Below are positions 1 through 13,020 of a stretch of DNA of 64,000 nt, piece after piece (position 1 is the stretch's first letter; each line of letters starts with the position of its first letter). Position numbers and translations under genes: made by a program. The notes below the pieces were generated by a model that was given only the letters and a program-made list of their open reading frames with translations, ran no database searches and had not been told where the DNA came from. The stretch is from Hymenolepis diminuta (taxonomy: Eukaryota; Platyhelminthes; Cestoda; Cyclophyllidea; Hymenolepididae). The DNA is taken from positions 5,605,346 to 5,669,345 of the forward strand of contig CAADRB010000005.1 in assembly GCA_900708905.1 (NCBI GenBank), given 5' to 3'.

Positions 1-3000
1 TTTCCCGTATTTTCAAAACAGGTAATTTCAGAAAAATTACGTCTAATTCATTTTTATCCGCAAATTAAGTGATTGGTGTAAATTAGGTCGGCTTCTCTTT
101 GATTTGGGTGTCTGAACCTACTTTACTATTTACCCGCTTAATCAGCGAATAAATACTTCACGGGGATAATCAGCTGATACGCATTTAGGGGCTGGCCTAC
201 ATTCACTACACTATTGTCGTATTAGAAACATAAATAGAAAAATAAAACAAAATTATAGGGGGTGGATTGTCTCCAGTTTTATTTAAATTCAATTTTTCGT
301 CTATTAATATTCAATTTGACCGCGGTTATCCCAATAAATTAAAAGAAATAGGGCAATATTTTTTTCACAAAGATTATTAATCTAGAACATGATAGCTTTG
401 GAAGATAAATGAAGTTTTAAAATGATTGATGTGAAATAGAGTTTACAATTTGGTAGCACTTTCTCAACGTGAAAAAATATAATAAATTAGAAATTTCTGA
501 AGATAAGAACAATGGAACTCGACCTTGGTTTTGAGAAATCCATTCTATCTTGTCCTGAATGAAGACGAACGTAATTGACTGACCTTACTTTTAATCCTTT
601 CTCAATTCAATTAACCTAGTAATGTGAAATGTGAAGCCCTATATTCAAATTAGATTAACTCGAGTTAAAGCTAACTTAATGGTGCCTTTTTTTCTTCAGT
701 AGAAATTAGTTTCACTCATAGAAACTTTTTAAAGTACACCCTCCAGGACCTTTAATTAGAATTACTCTTTGAACTGTTCGAACCTGCACGAGTTGGCATA
801 CAACAGATTCGTGGTGAACTTTAAGTAAAGCAAGAACAAAGCACGTGTAACTCAGTTACAACATGTTTTGGTAAGAATTTTCAAAAGCCCCTATGTGACT
901 TCAGCTTATTTTAGCAGCGAATATTGCACTAGACTATGGGTGCTCTTGGTTATAGTAGATCAACGAGAAATCTAACATCACAAAAGCCATTTTTAAATAG
1001 TTATGATTTAATAATACTTGTAATCAAAGGAATAAAGTTACAAGTTGCGAATCGCGGCTCAAAATGAGGCTGACACCAAATCTTTAGAACTTGATCAATT
1101 GCGGGTATTTGTCTTCTTCCTCTATCAGACCAATAGGGATTGGTTCATGAAACTCAGAATTACGAAAAAGCAAACATGTACAAATTTTCGACCCTGAGCA
1201 TCAATATCTGCAACTGTCAATAAGGCACCTTTACAGTTAAGCTTTAACTGAATGGAACACTCTCCAATATTTAAACCACGAAGACCTTATGAACGAAGCA
1301 CCGCAGAAATCGTTGACTTCGGGAAAAAGATATCCTAATTTCACAATTTACTTCTTCCGAGTAAATGTAATATTGAGGCTATACACCACTTGCCCAAATA
1401 GTGCCTTTGTACGAAACATTAATTTAATTAACTTAATAATATCATGGATACGAAATGTCAGAATTGGAGATTTACAATTGATAACATTAATAAGTTCATT
1501 TTTTAATTTTTTTTTCTAAAGATATTAGGTAAGAAAAATTAAGTTTACGGGAAAAGAAACGTGTTAATCCTTATTAAGGTAATGGTTAGTAAACTAATTA
1601 TGTGAAAACGGATCCTGGATTTTTGAACATGAAAGTTTAGGTAAATAGGTTGAAATCAGCTAGAAAAAATGATGTGAAAATGTTCAAATTATTATTATAT
1701 TTTCTAATTGCAGAAATGAGGTGATTTCGAATTGCTTATATTAATTGTTCTCAAAATATGACTAAATTAAATTTGAATAACGAATCATTCATTTTTAAAT
1801 AAAAAAAGGAACAATTAAACTGTACAAAATTCAAGAAATAAGAGTGGGACATGAGAAGAACACACGCAACGTGAGATTTCATGTGAAATTTGAATTATAC
1901 ATAACCGTGGATTTTCAGTTTCTTAAATCATTTGAAACTCTCTTATAGATCCGGTGGTGTAGAGTTTTGAATGATAGTTCTTGAATATATACTTTTGAAA
2001 TGATCCATCATCATCTTCGGCCTCGAACGAATGCCCTAGAACTTCATGGTGCGCTGATAAGCTAGTGATTACTTGGACAGTTATTGGAAGGTTACTTTTT
2101 AATTAACTCACAATTTGCCCATTTTTGGGAGAATTGCTTACGAACCAGGTTGATTTCAAATTCAACAATGGCAAGAGAAGTCCTCTTCCAAAATTCACAA
2201 TTTTGCAAATAAACTGACATTTGAACCGATTTTCCAAGTGTTTTGTCGTCATTCACAGGTTATTTAAGAAGGTTTTATCTATCAGAAATGGAAAATAATT
2301 TAAGTTGGTATCAGTTGAAACAAAAAACCAACCAATGGTCAAATGAATAAGAGGACATATTGTGACCAACTTCAAAGACCCGCACGATTTCGCAGGAGTG
2401 CAGGCATTTAAAACAGCTATTCTTCATTAAAAGAGTCCACGCCTTATTTTACAAGCACTTCAGTAAAACAAATGAAAAAATGAATTTCATAAAATTCGTT
2501 AAACTAAACCATTCAACCGCAGAAAGAGATAACAGTCATTGGTTTAAGAATTCATTAAATTTTCAGTCTGCTAAGAATAGTAATCTTTTACTTCAAGTAC
2601 TTCTCATAACTGCGCCAAGGTTATAAACAGACGTACGCCCTTTCTCATACTCTTCTCAAAATTATTCCGCGCCTTTTTCAATTATCTTCTTGAGAAATTT
2701 GAAAAAAAAAGAAAAGAAATAAATGCGCCTTACGATAATATAATGATTTTTTTCATTTAATTACGTCAGGTATTGCGTTGTATTCAGTTAGATTAGCAAT
2801 GCCCAAGTTGAACACATGAAAATAGATCGATCAAAATCGATCGATAAAATTTGTCAGATCAGTGGAAACACCTGCAAATAATCGATAATTCGAATGCACA
2901 ACGTAAATTTTATGCCTGAAAACAAAAAAAAGAGACAGTAAACAAGGAGTAAAAAATCTGAAGAGAAACACTTTTTTTTCCGTAGGAAAGTTTTCGATTT

Positions 3001-4027
3001 AAGGCCAAGTTGTGTGATTAAATGTTTTTGAAAAAACAAATAAAGTATGAATCATCCTGAATCTTGATTTAAAGTTTTGCGAAAAAGTTGGTGTTTTAAG
3101 ACTCTTTGAATTCTAAAATAAATGTTAATGAAAGGTGGCAGTTATTTACATCTTCTACTGGGTTTTCTCACACTTATCTTTCACTTTCGCCTTGATAGAA
3201 ATTCATTTTTCAAAACAGCGACTTGTAGTGAAGAGGAATTTGAGTAAGCCGATTAGTCACCGGAACAATGACATAGCTATGGTGGAAGTTCTTCCTCCAA
3301 GGGAATAAAAAGTGGTGTTCTAACCACGAGAGAAATTAGTTCTTTTGGAAGTTTTTCTACCAGCCTTACAGCTTATCTATTTTCTTCTTTGCCTCTTCCT
3401 TATCCTCTGCCAAAGTCACCTTGGTAAGTAGTGATATTTTGAAGGCCTTCCACTAACTAATTTTATAATTTGGTGCTATTTGAAGATTATAACAGTTTCT
3501 CCCTCCTTAAAAGTTTGGCATTTGTCTTTCCTACAACTTTGAAATTATTCTTGGATTCTTGCACACTATTTAGGTCAGTTTCGAAAACAGTTGTTGAAAC
3601 TTTTCTTACACTTTATTATCAGACTTGTTGAAAGTTTTGAAGATGAAATTTTCCAAATATATCCCTTAGAAAGCACATAGCGTTAAGTCTTGAGTCCCAA
3701 AAATAGAACTCTAATTAGCACAAATCCCAACATTACAGCTACTTGAGTAAGATCTACAACGGTCCTCTAACCGATCCAATGATTTTCTTAGAGTCGAACA
3801 GGATACAATAGCCTTTTCAAAATCTGAAAAATAAGAATTGAGTTGCACCAGTTGTGTATTGGACGATCGATGAGAAAGGAGAGAGTAAGAGAGATAGAGA
3901 GGGCAGTAAGTGGAGAAAGTTGGGAGTAGTAGGGCCGGGTTACGCGCAAACTGAGTAACTGGTAGTTGTACTCTTAAAATAACTCTCAAGTTCATCCAGG
4001 AAAGCATTTTCCAACCACCTCTGAGAC
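1..4027. other. gene-free AT-rich DNA
   Basis: No protein-coding or RNA gene recognised. The longest open frames are 107 codons or fewer and have no protein-like features. A purine-rich stretch at about 3870-3935 is the only compositional feature besides the hairpin at 2825. Confidence 0.6.
2825..2842. repeat. small hairpin GATCGAT/ATCGATC
   Basis: Seven-base arms with a four-base loop (2832-2835). Simple-sequence-like and of doubtful meaning. Confidence 0.3.
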
Positions 4028-4080
4028 ACATCAAGGAGGGTCTCTGATAAGAAACTCGTATTCTATTATTGGAGAGTCCT
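4028..4080 (-). repeat. family B end fragment
   Basis: The plus strand reads GTCTCTGATAAGAAACTCG then TATTCTATT, aligned with the shared end of family B (copies at 10690 and 40500). No box A head was found on the expected side, so this is a truncated or decayed copy. Confidence 0.3.
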
Positions 4081-7000
4081 ACGGTATAATAGTCAAGTGT
4101 ACTGGTTGAAGATTTCTAAGAACAAGGATTGAATTTAATTAAATTGAGTGAGTTTAAATGCGCCTTTCCCATCTTTATAGCTGCAGATTGGTTAAATGAC
4201 ACCTCTTTTAATCCACTACTCTGTTAATTAACCATCTTTATCTTATATTAACAGAGGCGTACTATGAGAGATCGGATGCATATTATAGATGTTAATACAT
4301 TGTGTCTTGGCCTTAATATTGAAACTCCGGTGTCTCGAGGGTTACAAAATGTTTCATCAGGGGTCTTGATCTCATGTTTGCTCCTGGATCTGACGTTGAA
4401 GGGTATATTACTCTGAGGTCAATTCCGAGTTCGGTTGACAACATTAACCCGTGGGTTGATTACTAAAAGATTGGTATAATTAATTTCTATAACGCCAGTA
4501 CGAGATTAAAGACATAAACTTTGAGATACAACTTGGCTTAGAAATGGAAGTTTAAAAATATATTAAGAAATATAATTGTATCCATGGCATCGGGCGCTGA
4601 TTTTTTCATATGGAAATTTTCACACAGTTGTACTTCGTCCGTAATTGAGGAACAAAATTCTAATATTCTGCCGAAAATCAATTCCCAAAATACAAAAAAT
4701 AAATTAAGAAAAAAACGCAGATCAAAAATAATTACATAATAAATGTTTATTTCAATGTACTAGTTGTTATTTTTTCGAAATTCTAGTAACGGAAAAAAAA
4801 CCGTTTCGAATGAATTCTATGTTAATTTCAACCCGAGAAATTGTTATAAATTAACCTGCTTGAAAAGAGTCTAAATTTAGTTGAAAGAACTGCTATATTT
4901 AGGTTTTGTTAAAATTAACTCACGGGAAAGAGGACGGGAAGAGAGGGAATGAAAAAGTCGCCTTCCAAAGTCCCATGATCTGCGCATGCAAGGGAATGAT
5001 AAAAATAGAAATTCATTTTACGTTAACATCTGCTGGCAAATTAATGTTTGACAACTCCGCTATTCATGATAAGTGCACGAACTAATATTAAATACTTCTA
5101 TAAATACCGATTGTACTGCACTTAAAGCATGTTTTTTCAGCGTTTTTTCATTATCAATTAAATTTTAATAATTTTATTTAGAGAAGGTTTAAAGATCAAC
5201 TGATTAAACTACCAGATCGAATATGTCAATTGTGAGCTCATTGAAGTTGGTGATTGACCTTCATACATTGACATTTTGAGGTCACAATGTCCGAATTTCT
5301 CCCGATCCCGTAATCTACAGCTGATTTTGTTCGGCAAAACAAAATTTTTAGTCAGTTGATCGATCACTTTTGTAGTAATAAAGGGCATAGAGCCGATTTG
5401 GTGGAAGACTGGCGTTTATCATCCAGACAGAAAACATAAAGATGACAGCAAGAGATGTCAATGTCTATTGGTTGCGGATAGTAAATTAAGTCCTAGAAAT
5501 AATGAAAGAAAAAATCGGTCATGAAAAGATAGAGGTTAAATATTCAGTTGATCATAGAGGTTTGACTTTGTTCACTGTTGGCCAATTAAACTTCTAACTC
5601 TATCATCATTATGTGGATGATCTGTGTAATCTAGGTACTCACCTGATAGACCTAGGTTACAGTTGACTCGGACCCGGAAAGACAGAGGACAGAATATTGG
5701 CCTTGATAATTTGTTATTTAAAAAGTTTCAGCTGAATTCAACCATCTAACTGCTCTTTGAAGATCATAAAAGAAAATGAGTCTAGAAAAGCCGAATTTAA
5801 TTTCTAAAAGCTAAGATCACAAACATCTTCCTTCTCTCTATCTCCAGATTTTGTCCAGATTTTGATAATAATCATGACTGATTTATAAAAAGAAGGCGAA
5901 AATGCTCCATTGTTGAACAAATTTGTTTCATGCTTTCCTCCAGAATCACAATAATAGCATATTGGCTAATATTAACCTCAGATCAACGTAAAATGTCACC
6001 CTAGTCCAGATTTTAATCATTCTTTCAAGTGAAACCGAGGAACGCAGTGCATTTTTCATCAAATGTTAAGTTATTTATTGGTATTTTTCAGACTTTTTAA
6101 CATTTTGTGAGGTAAATATAATGACTGGCACAACATAATTTGTTTTAATAAAGTTGTACTAGTTTTGAGACGCGTGCACTTTTGGGAGATGATTGAGATG
6201 CCGTTTGTTTGGTGTGACTGAGCTGTGCGAATTTGATTTATATTTTGGGGCCTGGAAATAAAATATTAGTGCAAATTAAAGTATATTTATAAATATATAT
6301 ATATATATATGCCGGTTGTTTATAAACTCATTTTTCACCCCATAAAGCTTTTAATAAATGCAAAGTCAAATTATTTGTGCCTAAAATGCAAAAAATTTAC
6401 TTAATTAATTAATTACTTAATTTGTGTTAAAATAATGGCATATTTTGCGCCTTCCTTTAATAATTCATTCACATATTAAAATAATTTTGTCGTCCATTGG
6501 AATTACAAACATAAAATTAGTAATTTGTAAAGTTAAATGTTACAAAATCAGTAATGACAGAGTTTGCAAATCTCACTAGCTAATTAATGTAAATAAGTTA
6601 GTTAATTAATTTATTAATACCCCTCTGTGCTGAATTGAACAATAATTCAATTTACGAAAGTATTGATATATTTGGGAGTTATATATAAACCATCTAAAAT
6701 CCTCTTAATAATACCTTTTAACCCCCCCTCTCCCCCCACGTCAAATTTTTATATGGAATCGGTGATGGTTGATAGATTTGAAATGGAACTTAATAACGTT
6801 ATTTTGCATACCTAAAACACATGATCTGCGTTCTGATTACAGGATACTCAAAATACAAAGGACCATTCAAAAGACTTGTGACGATGGTAGGTAAAGCGCA
6901 GGTGACGATAATATTGTATTCGCGGCCACGGGAACAATATTTTCATCTCCCATATATCTAATCAAGAGGGTATGGTAAGTAAACCCAAATCTTTAATTTG

Positions 7001-7251
7001 CTTCCCTTTCCATTTACTTCCTGATCTGTCCAGTAACCGTTTGAACAAAGTCCTATCTATAAATGGATTACGCGTCATCACTAGTCACATTAATTGATCT
7101 TTCACAGTAGAAAAAACCTTTCAAACTTATAAATCCTGGGCTTTTATTATAGAACTCTTCTTAAAGATCTCATGAATTACCGAGTCTGTCAAATAGGTTA
7201 AATTCCTTGAGTGGATTCATAATCTTATTTGCAATTACCCCATCTCATTTG
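4081..7251. other. gene-free AT-rich DNA
   Basis: Nothing coding seen. Contains the (AT)9 run and two C-tracts at 6722-6737 followed by ACGT; a similar CTCTCCCCCCCCACGT occurs near 46857. Confidence 0.6.
6293..6310. repeat. (AT)9 microsatellite
   Basis: Eighteen bases of alternating AT. Confidence 0.9.
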
Positions 7252-7465
7252 CGAGCAGCTGCTAAGTTTTTGTCTGTGAAATCAGAAGTCACGGGTTCCA
7301 TTATCATCGATGCTCACTCTGTGAGTGAAAATGACCAACCGCACTGGTTAAGTCTTGTCAATATAAGGGGATAGTAGAATTATAGTTTCTCTTCAGGACT
7401 ACCCTTCTACTCAAGGGAGGTTTTAGAAAACGCTTTCGAAATGGGCTTGGGAGTTATATTAAATC
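7252..7465 (+). repeat. SINE-like repeat family A, copy 1
   Basis: About 210 bp. A tRNA-like head with a box B-like GGGTTCCATTATC near 7294 is followed by the family core CCAACCGCACTGGTTAAGTC at 7335-7354 and a tail ATAAGGGGATAGTAGAAT. Core and tail recur at 21855-22025 and 51360-51580, and more weakly at 8440-8530. Boundaries are by eye. Confidence 0.65.
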
Positions 7466-8439
7466 CTCTCGTTATTGTCTCTGTATATTTAATATTGTCT
7501 CATTGAAAATTTTGCTAATGTAGAGATTTGAGTCTTAATTAGTGTATTCATTTTTTATTGAGAGATGGAATTCGGTAATACACTTGTTAAATACCTCCTC
7601 TTTAGACTTTGGTCTGTAAGCATTAAGAGTGCTCACTCATTAGAAGCGTACTAGCATACCCTAAGGTAACTTGACCTTAGATGTGCATTTCTTGCGTACT
7701 TGAATAGTGCATAAGGGAACCAGCCTTTCCATATATGGATCGAAAATATCACACAATCCTCCATACTGACCCGCTTAATTGTATCCTATTCTTCTCATAG
7801 TCTACTTGTTCTTAATACCCGGTTTTGGGGTCCACGTAATCACATGCATAATTTGAGCAATAGCTCTATTTTCAGACAGGCCATTTAAAACGCGACTCCA
7901 GACTTTGGAGTAATAAATACTCCCTTCAGCCAACAATAACGCCTTTTGGCTGGTCTAGTCTTAGAGGCGGAAGAAGAATCAAAGTGGTGGTGCGTAGAAA
8001 TTCGTATCAGACAACAGATGGCGATCACTTATGTGGGAGGACTGCTCAATATACGTTGTCCATCAGACACAAACTGGCCGGCTCTTACATCAAAGGACCG
8101 AGATGGATTTAGGAGAGATGGGCGGAAGTAATTAAAACATGATGCCTGCCAAATGAATAGAACTTATGATATTTGACTTGACAAACGTGGACATTGACTG
8201 CCACGAGTACACAAATTAATAATACCTCATCAATGAAGAGATTAAAGGTATAAAATTTTCACTTTAAAACGAATCATGGGGTGAAAATCAATAATCCAAA
8301 TCTCCAGTTCACCTTTAAAAATGAGAAACCTCAAGACCTACGAGTATGACTACAACTAGCAGCGCACAGGGTGTCTAAATAAGATAAATTTCCCAAAATA
8401 TTCCGGTCTAATATGATGAGCAACAACAATACTGGAATA

Positions 8440-8530
8440 AGTGATGGGAAAGGCCAACCACGCTTGTTAATCCTGACATGCAAGATGGGTGGTGGAATCA
8501 GAATTAACTCCCTGAAATCCAGGTTCAAGA
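8440..8530 (+). repeat. SINE-like repeat family A, diverged copy 2
   Basis: CCAACCACGCTTGTTAATCC at 8454-8473, followed by a stretch ending GGTGGTGGAATC, aligns with the core and tail of the copy at 51457-51500 without large gaps. No clear tRNA-like head survives. It runs straight into repeat G copy 1. Confidence 0.55.
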
Positions 8531-8605
8531 TGTCTAACCACATGATAAACTTACATTGAGACACAATGACTCAAGTAGAATTGACCACCTCCCTGTCTCG
8601 TTTGT
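8531..8605 (+). repeat. dispersed repeat G, copy 1
   Basis: GTCTAACCACATGATAAACT then GAGACACAATGACTCAAGT and ATTGACCACCTCCCTGTC align with 47191-47256 over about 66 bp with few gaps. It lies directly after the family A copy at 8440. Confidence 0.55.
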
Positions 8606-10260
8606 CCATCTGACCAGTTGTATTAACGCAATATAGTACCGTATGGTTCAGATATGATGCGTTCTCTCTCGAGATTTCCCGATACGTCACAATTCCCATT
8701 ACTCAAGTCAAGTGATGTTAACCCTCGCGATAACTGCTTGAAAGTTACAAAATATGGTGATATAGAAACAGTTGGTTCGGCTACTCTTTAAGCAAAATAA
8801 TCAAACCAACTCAGTAAGAACTCCCGATCAACGCTTCAAACATGACTTAAAGTATGCATATCTTAAAAGTCATTTAAGTCAAGTGCACCCAAGTAGGTAT
8901 TATCGTACCGAGAGACATAATGGGCCATTATTAGCACAGTAAATTAATCGAATAATGTAGGGACCAAAATAGGCCGAAATATTAATCGTTGTGTAGCTGT
9001 GCAAGCATTGTGATTTATATTATCTATACGACATAAGATTCGACTTCTTGCTCACAGAGAGTTAGATGTCACGTAATGCAGAATGGACCAGACCCATATA
9101 TTCCCGTCAGTCAAGTTACTCATGTAGCCTGCAGGTGGTCGAGATATCACCTAAGATAATAAGTGAACAATTATTACTCCAACTATTGTCACTTATATCC
9201 TAATGTGGAGGTATTTTCGCATTGAGAATGGCTACTTATTCGAGTGGTACGCCGCTGTTTGTACTCTCTCATCTGTACCTTTGGTGCAGGACACCGTTCA
9301 CAACACTGGCAATTCTCGTCATGAAGATAATAACATTTTCAGATTAAAATGACCAATGAATTTTCATGGTTGGTGTAACACATATATTTAATTACCAGTT
9401 AGCAGTTAAATTTGGACTTGAGTTGAACATGACTGTCACTACGACGACAGACTTTGTCAATCCTGAAGCTATGAATATATTGTTCCAATCATACCGTATA
9501 GTATCCAACTCCAACTAACGGTTCCAATCGACCACCACATCTTTAAGATACCCAACTACTTTCTCCATTTGTAGTTATCTCTCTTTCTTTATCGGCTTTT
9601 TCTCTGTACCAAGTCTTCTGTCTTATTCTCAGTGATTTTGATTCCTGTACATCTAGAAAGAGCACAGTCCTACGTAACATATGATTAGAATAGAATAGAA
9701 AATTATATTAGAATAAAAATCTTCCAATTAACTTCAGAGGGAACCAAGTAAGTTCACCTCATATTACAACAAAGTCTACAAGTAAGCCGAAAATTGCCTC
9801 ATTAAATATGAGCGTGATTCACCAGAAGGAAGATCCGGAGATATTAAAGTATTACGACATCAATCAACGGTTGTAAATTCTGAAAATAATGAAACGCGAG
9901 CTTTGTCAAATTGGAGAGGTATGTGAATATGGAGAGGAGTTCATCTGAGATCGCTACTCTCTAGCATCCTTTTTTGGACGAACATGAGTGGCAGGGCCAG
10001 TTAACTGAATATTTGCGTAAAAATGAGGAAGTTTTAAACTACTCCGATTTGGCTTATTGCTTTAATAATATGAAGTTGGGGAAAATTATTCATTTTAATA
10101 ACAATGTACTTATCCAGTTAACGCATTTGCCAAACAATTTTACTCTTTTTATCGTCTCTTTTCAGTAAGAGACTTACATTTATGTTCCTAACCAACGTCT
10201 TTCTAACTCTGTAATTTACTCATCCATATCTTAGTTGCACTATTGTGCTCACTTATTGTT
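8606..10260. other. gene-free DNA
   Basis: No gene recognised. A frame at 9974-10168 follows an acceptor-like CTCTCTAG at 9963 and encodes an acidic start (LDEHEWQGQLTEYLRKNEE), but it has no clear donor or family match. Confidence 0.5.
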
Positions 10261-10346
10261 GCTATGGTCGAATAGTACCTCCGCCGGTTGCCAAGTGGAC
10301 AAAGCACGTGACATGTGCCAGTTGTGTGAGTGGGTGTGGCCATAGC
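10261..10346. repeat. GC-rich inverted repeat
   Basis: GCTATGG (10261-10267) pairs with CCATAGC (10340-10346). Between them lies the near-palindrome GCACGTGACATGTGC and a CCGCCGG patch. GC content is well above the surrounding AT-rich DNA. Function unknown. Confidence 0.4.
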
Positions 10347-10689
10347 CTCGCGCAACATCACCGGTTATCATAACTTCCTTTTTTTCTCTTCCGCTATTTA
10401 TTTATCATGGAGGTAGTATTATTTTATGCAAAATGTATTTCGTCTGCTAAAATATTCATTTTGGGCGAAAATATGTTTTAAAATGCGGTTTATAAGAGCA
10501 TTAAATCTACTAATCCCTTAGAAATCATGGGAGTATTACTTTCGCTGGTATTTAACAAAATAAAATAATATTAATCTTTTTTGTGAATTATGAAGGAGTG
10601 TTAGAAAAATGTGAAATTCTAAGCACTCACTATATCCCCTGACAATGTATATCCCCTCTCCTTGAATTGAAGAGAAGGGTTTACTAACA

Positions 10690-10855
10690 CAGCTTGGGCC
10701 CCTCTAATGAGGAACTCGCATTCTGTCACTTGTCTTCTGATGAGTCTTATTTATTAGGGTTGACAATTTCATTCACTGGATGTAAACCGATGGTTAACGG
10801 ACTCGTGATCTCTGACTTGGGAAAAGCGCGCGGTGACCGCTGCGGTAATGGTACA
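10690..10855 (-). repeat. SINE-like repeat family B, copy 4
   Basis: The plus strand reads CCTCTAATGAGGAACTCG (near 10699), equivalent to CTCCTGGTGAGAAACTCG in the copy at 40500-40640, and about 140 bp later ACCGCTGCG at 10836-10844, the complement of the box A head. A segment CTCGTGATCTCTGACTTGGG here also recurs in the repeat at 33061. Confidence 0.5.
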
Positions 10856-12284
10856 CATTAGTCAAAATAACTTAAGCTTAAGTCATTAAAGAATGAACCC
10901 TCGAATAACCAGATTCTACTTTCAGATTAAGAAGCTTGTAGCTATACTTCAATGTTTCGTAAGTAATCACAAGCTACTATCGTGCCTGAAAATCCTTACC
11001 AAATCGGGAGACGCCCGAATATGTGATGGGTATATATAACTCTGAATAGTTTCAGGCTCTGGTGATCGTAATGTTGGCCAGTATTAACTGGTAGGTTATT
11101 TCGATCACTAAATGCTTAACAATGGGTCTCAAACCGTGATCCTCGATATGGTAATTCATTTTTACAAAAAAATATTGCGAAATGTGTGCAGTCAAAATGA
11201 CTTAAGGGCATTTATTTGTACTAATCTGAGATGACATAGTTACGTCCTGAAATTGGACCATCCTACAGACATGATCACATGCAATCTAGATGTATCCCAA
11301 CTATTCGAAAATAATAATGAAGCTAATTAAATGGATACGTTTTATGGAAAACATTCACAAAACCATTCATCACATACCTCACAGTAAAATTCCTTTGAAT
11401 TTGAACCGCCTTTGTGAAGTAAAAACATTGAATAAATCCATTCAGACAGATGGCTTTCAAACTATTTGTGAAAAAGTGCTAACTTTTTATATCACTGACG
11501 GTACAGTATACGTGTTTTACTTTCTTTTGGTTGAAAACTAGTTCATGATAGAAAAGAGTGATACAAAATGGAAAAATTAAATTGTTCAAAGTGGCTTAAA
11601 AGTAAATCGCCCTGGGAGAAACTGGGAAAGTACAATTTGATTTGACCTCATTCGAAGACAATTTGTTATTTAGGCGAGTAAAGCATAAATATTGATGGAA
11701 TATAATTATTTCATAATTATTATATTGTAATTAATTTGGTGGTTCTAGTTACTTGACCACTTTTCACCTACTCATAATCCTTAATTCACTTGAGAGACAA
11801 ACAATGGGATTCTCACCTTGGATACCGGGTCTAAACCCGAAAACGGAACTAAATTTACAGAATAAAAGGAGATTGTGATAAAGTCTGACAAGCGGATTCA
11901 TACCTTAGATGATGCTTTATCCGCCCCTGTTAATTTATTTGTTTTCGGAAATATGATAGAAAAATAGCCTCTTTGTTAATAAAGGAAAGTTATTTTCCTT
12001 TCAGAGAACATTTTTAAACGAAAAGCAACAAAAATTCTCCCATTTTTGCACGAATTCAAGGACAGTATTTCTGGGTGATCACAGTAGATAAGAAACGCTG
12101 GGAAAAGAGTTTGAGCTTGAGAGATCAAAAAACGAGTCACGCATACAGTCGCTCCTTTCTCAGTACCACTCACACTAACTCGTTAATGACTGAAATAGAT
12201 TGCAATTAATCAAATTACAAATGTTATATTATACCCACAGCAGGGCAAAAACCTGTACAATTTTTAATTTAAGAAAGTTTGATA
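10856..12284. other. gene-free AT-rich DNA
   Basis: I see no gene, RNA or repeat here that I can support. Confidence 0.6.
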
Positions 12285-12650
12285 TCTGTCAAGGGAGAGG
12301 GAGGAGAAAAAAATATTGAGGGTAAAGTCGAGGTATCAAAGAGTCTTGCGTCATTTGATTTTTGCACGATATTCACTTAATGGTTAATTCACGTTCCAAA
12401 ACTCTAATTTCATGATTTGTCACCTGGATTACTGAACAAACTTTGTCTGAGGTATCCAGTGGCTATTGATCAGCTGTTTAATTATGATGGTTGATCTTGC
12501 ACTTCACTTCTTCTTTTCTCCCAGGGTTGAGAAAGCAGAATGATCTTATATAAATCTTATACGTATAAATATTAAGACAAACCTAATAAAACTTAATTTC
12601 TTAGGTAAGGGGTGACATTCTGACATAGTGTTATTGAAGTTGTATACTGT
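12285..12650 (+). repeat. dispersed repeat family E, copy 1
   Basis: Colinear with 28830-29130 and 29500-29790: TCAAAGAGTCTTGCGTCATT, TTGATTTTTG, GTTCCAAAACTCTAATTTCA, TCACCTGGATTACTG and TATGATGGTTGATCTTGC. It lies just upstream of repeat D copy 1. Confidence 0.6.
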
Positions 12651-12689
12651 CGGAGTAAGAATTCATTTATTTAGGAGTTATGGCCATCA

Positions 12690-13020
12690 GTTAGCATCCA
12701 ATAACAGTTCCAAAAAGTTGAACTCTAAGGGTTGCGTAGATCAAAGTATACTGAATAAACCACGATGAGGAGATGGGGAAGAAAGGAGGTGAGAGGGGAA
12801 TGTACGAGAAGATAAAATGACAAGCGTGTGTCTACGTGTGTACATGTGAATGCAAAACAAAGACAGTGGGGTATGAGTGCAGGGGTACCTACAAATGAAA
12901 CGGAACAGTTAAAAAAAGGTGAATAGATAAATTCGTCCAGATATGTCAGTTGGGGGTTCGAGTCAAAGGGACATAAAGGCGGAATATAAGCGTATTCTCG
13001 TAGCGAATGGGACTGACCTG
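12690..13020 (+). repeat. dispersed repeat family D, copy 1
   Basis: Shares with the copies at 49895 and 50510 the ordered blocks GAATAAACCACGATGAGGAG, a purine-rich stretch, a GT-rich block (GCGTGTGTCTACGTGTGTAC) and a 3' block GAGTCAAAGGGACATAAAGG. It follows directly on repeat E copy 1. Confidence 0.6.

Noticed and set aside
6722..6742. C-tracts followed by ACGT, similar to those near 46857, considered as a regulatory site or repeat.
   Set aside because: Only the C-run and four bases are shared; the flanks do not align well.
9974..10168. Possible exon with an acidic N-terminal part (LDEHEWQGQLTEYLRKNEE).
   Set aside because: The acceptor-like site is weak, no donor fits without losing most of the frame, and no family is recognised.
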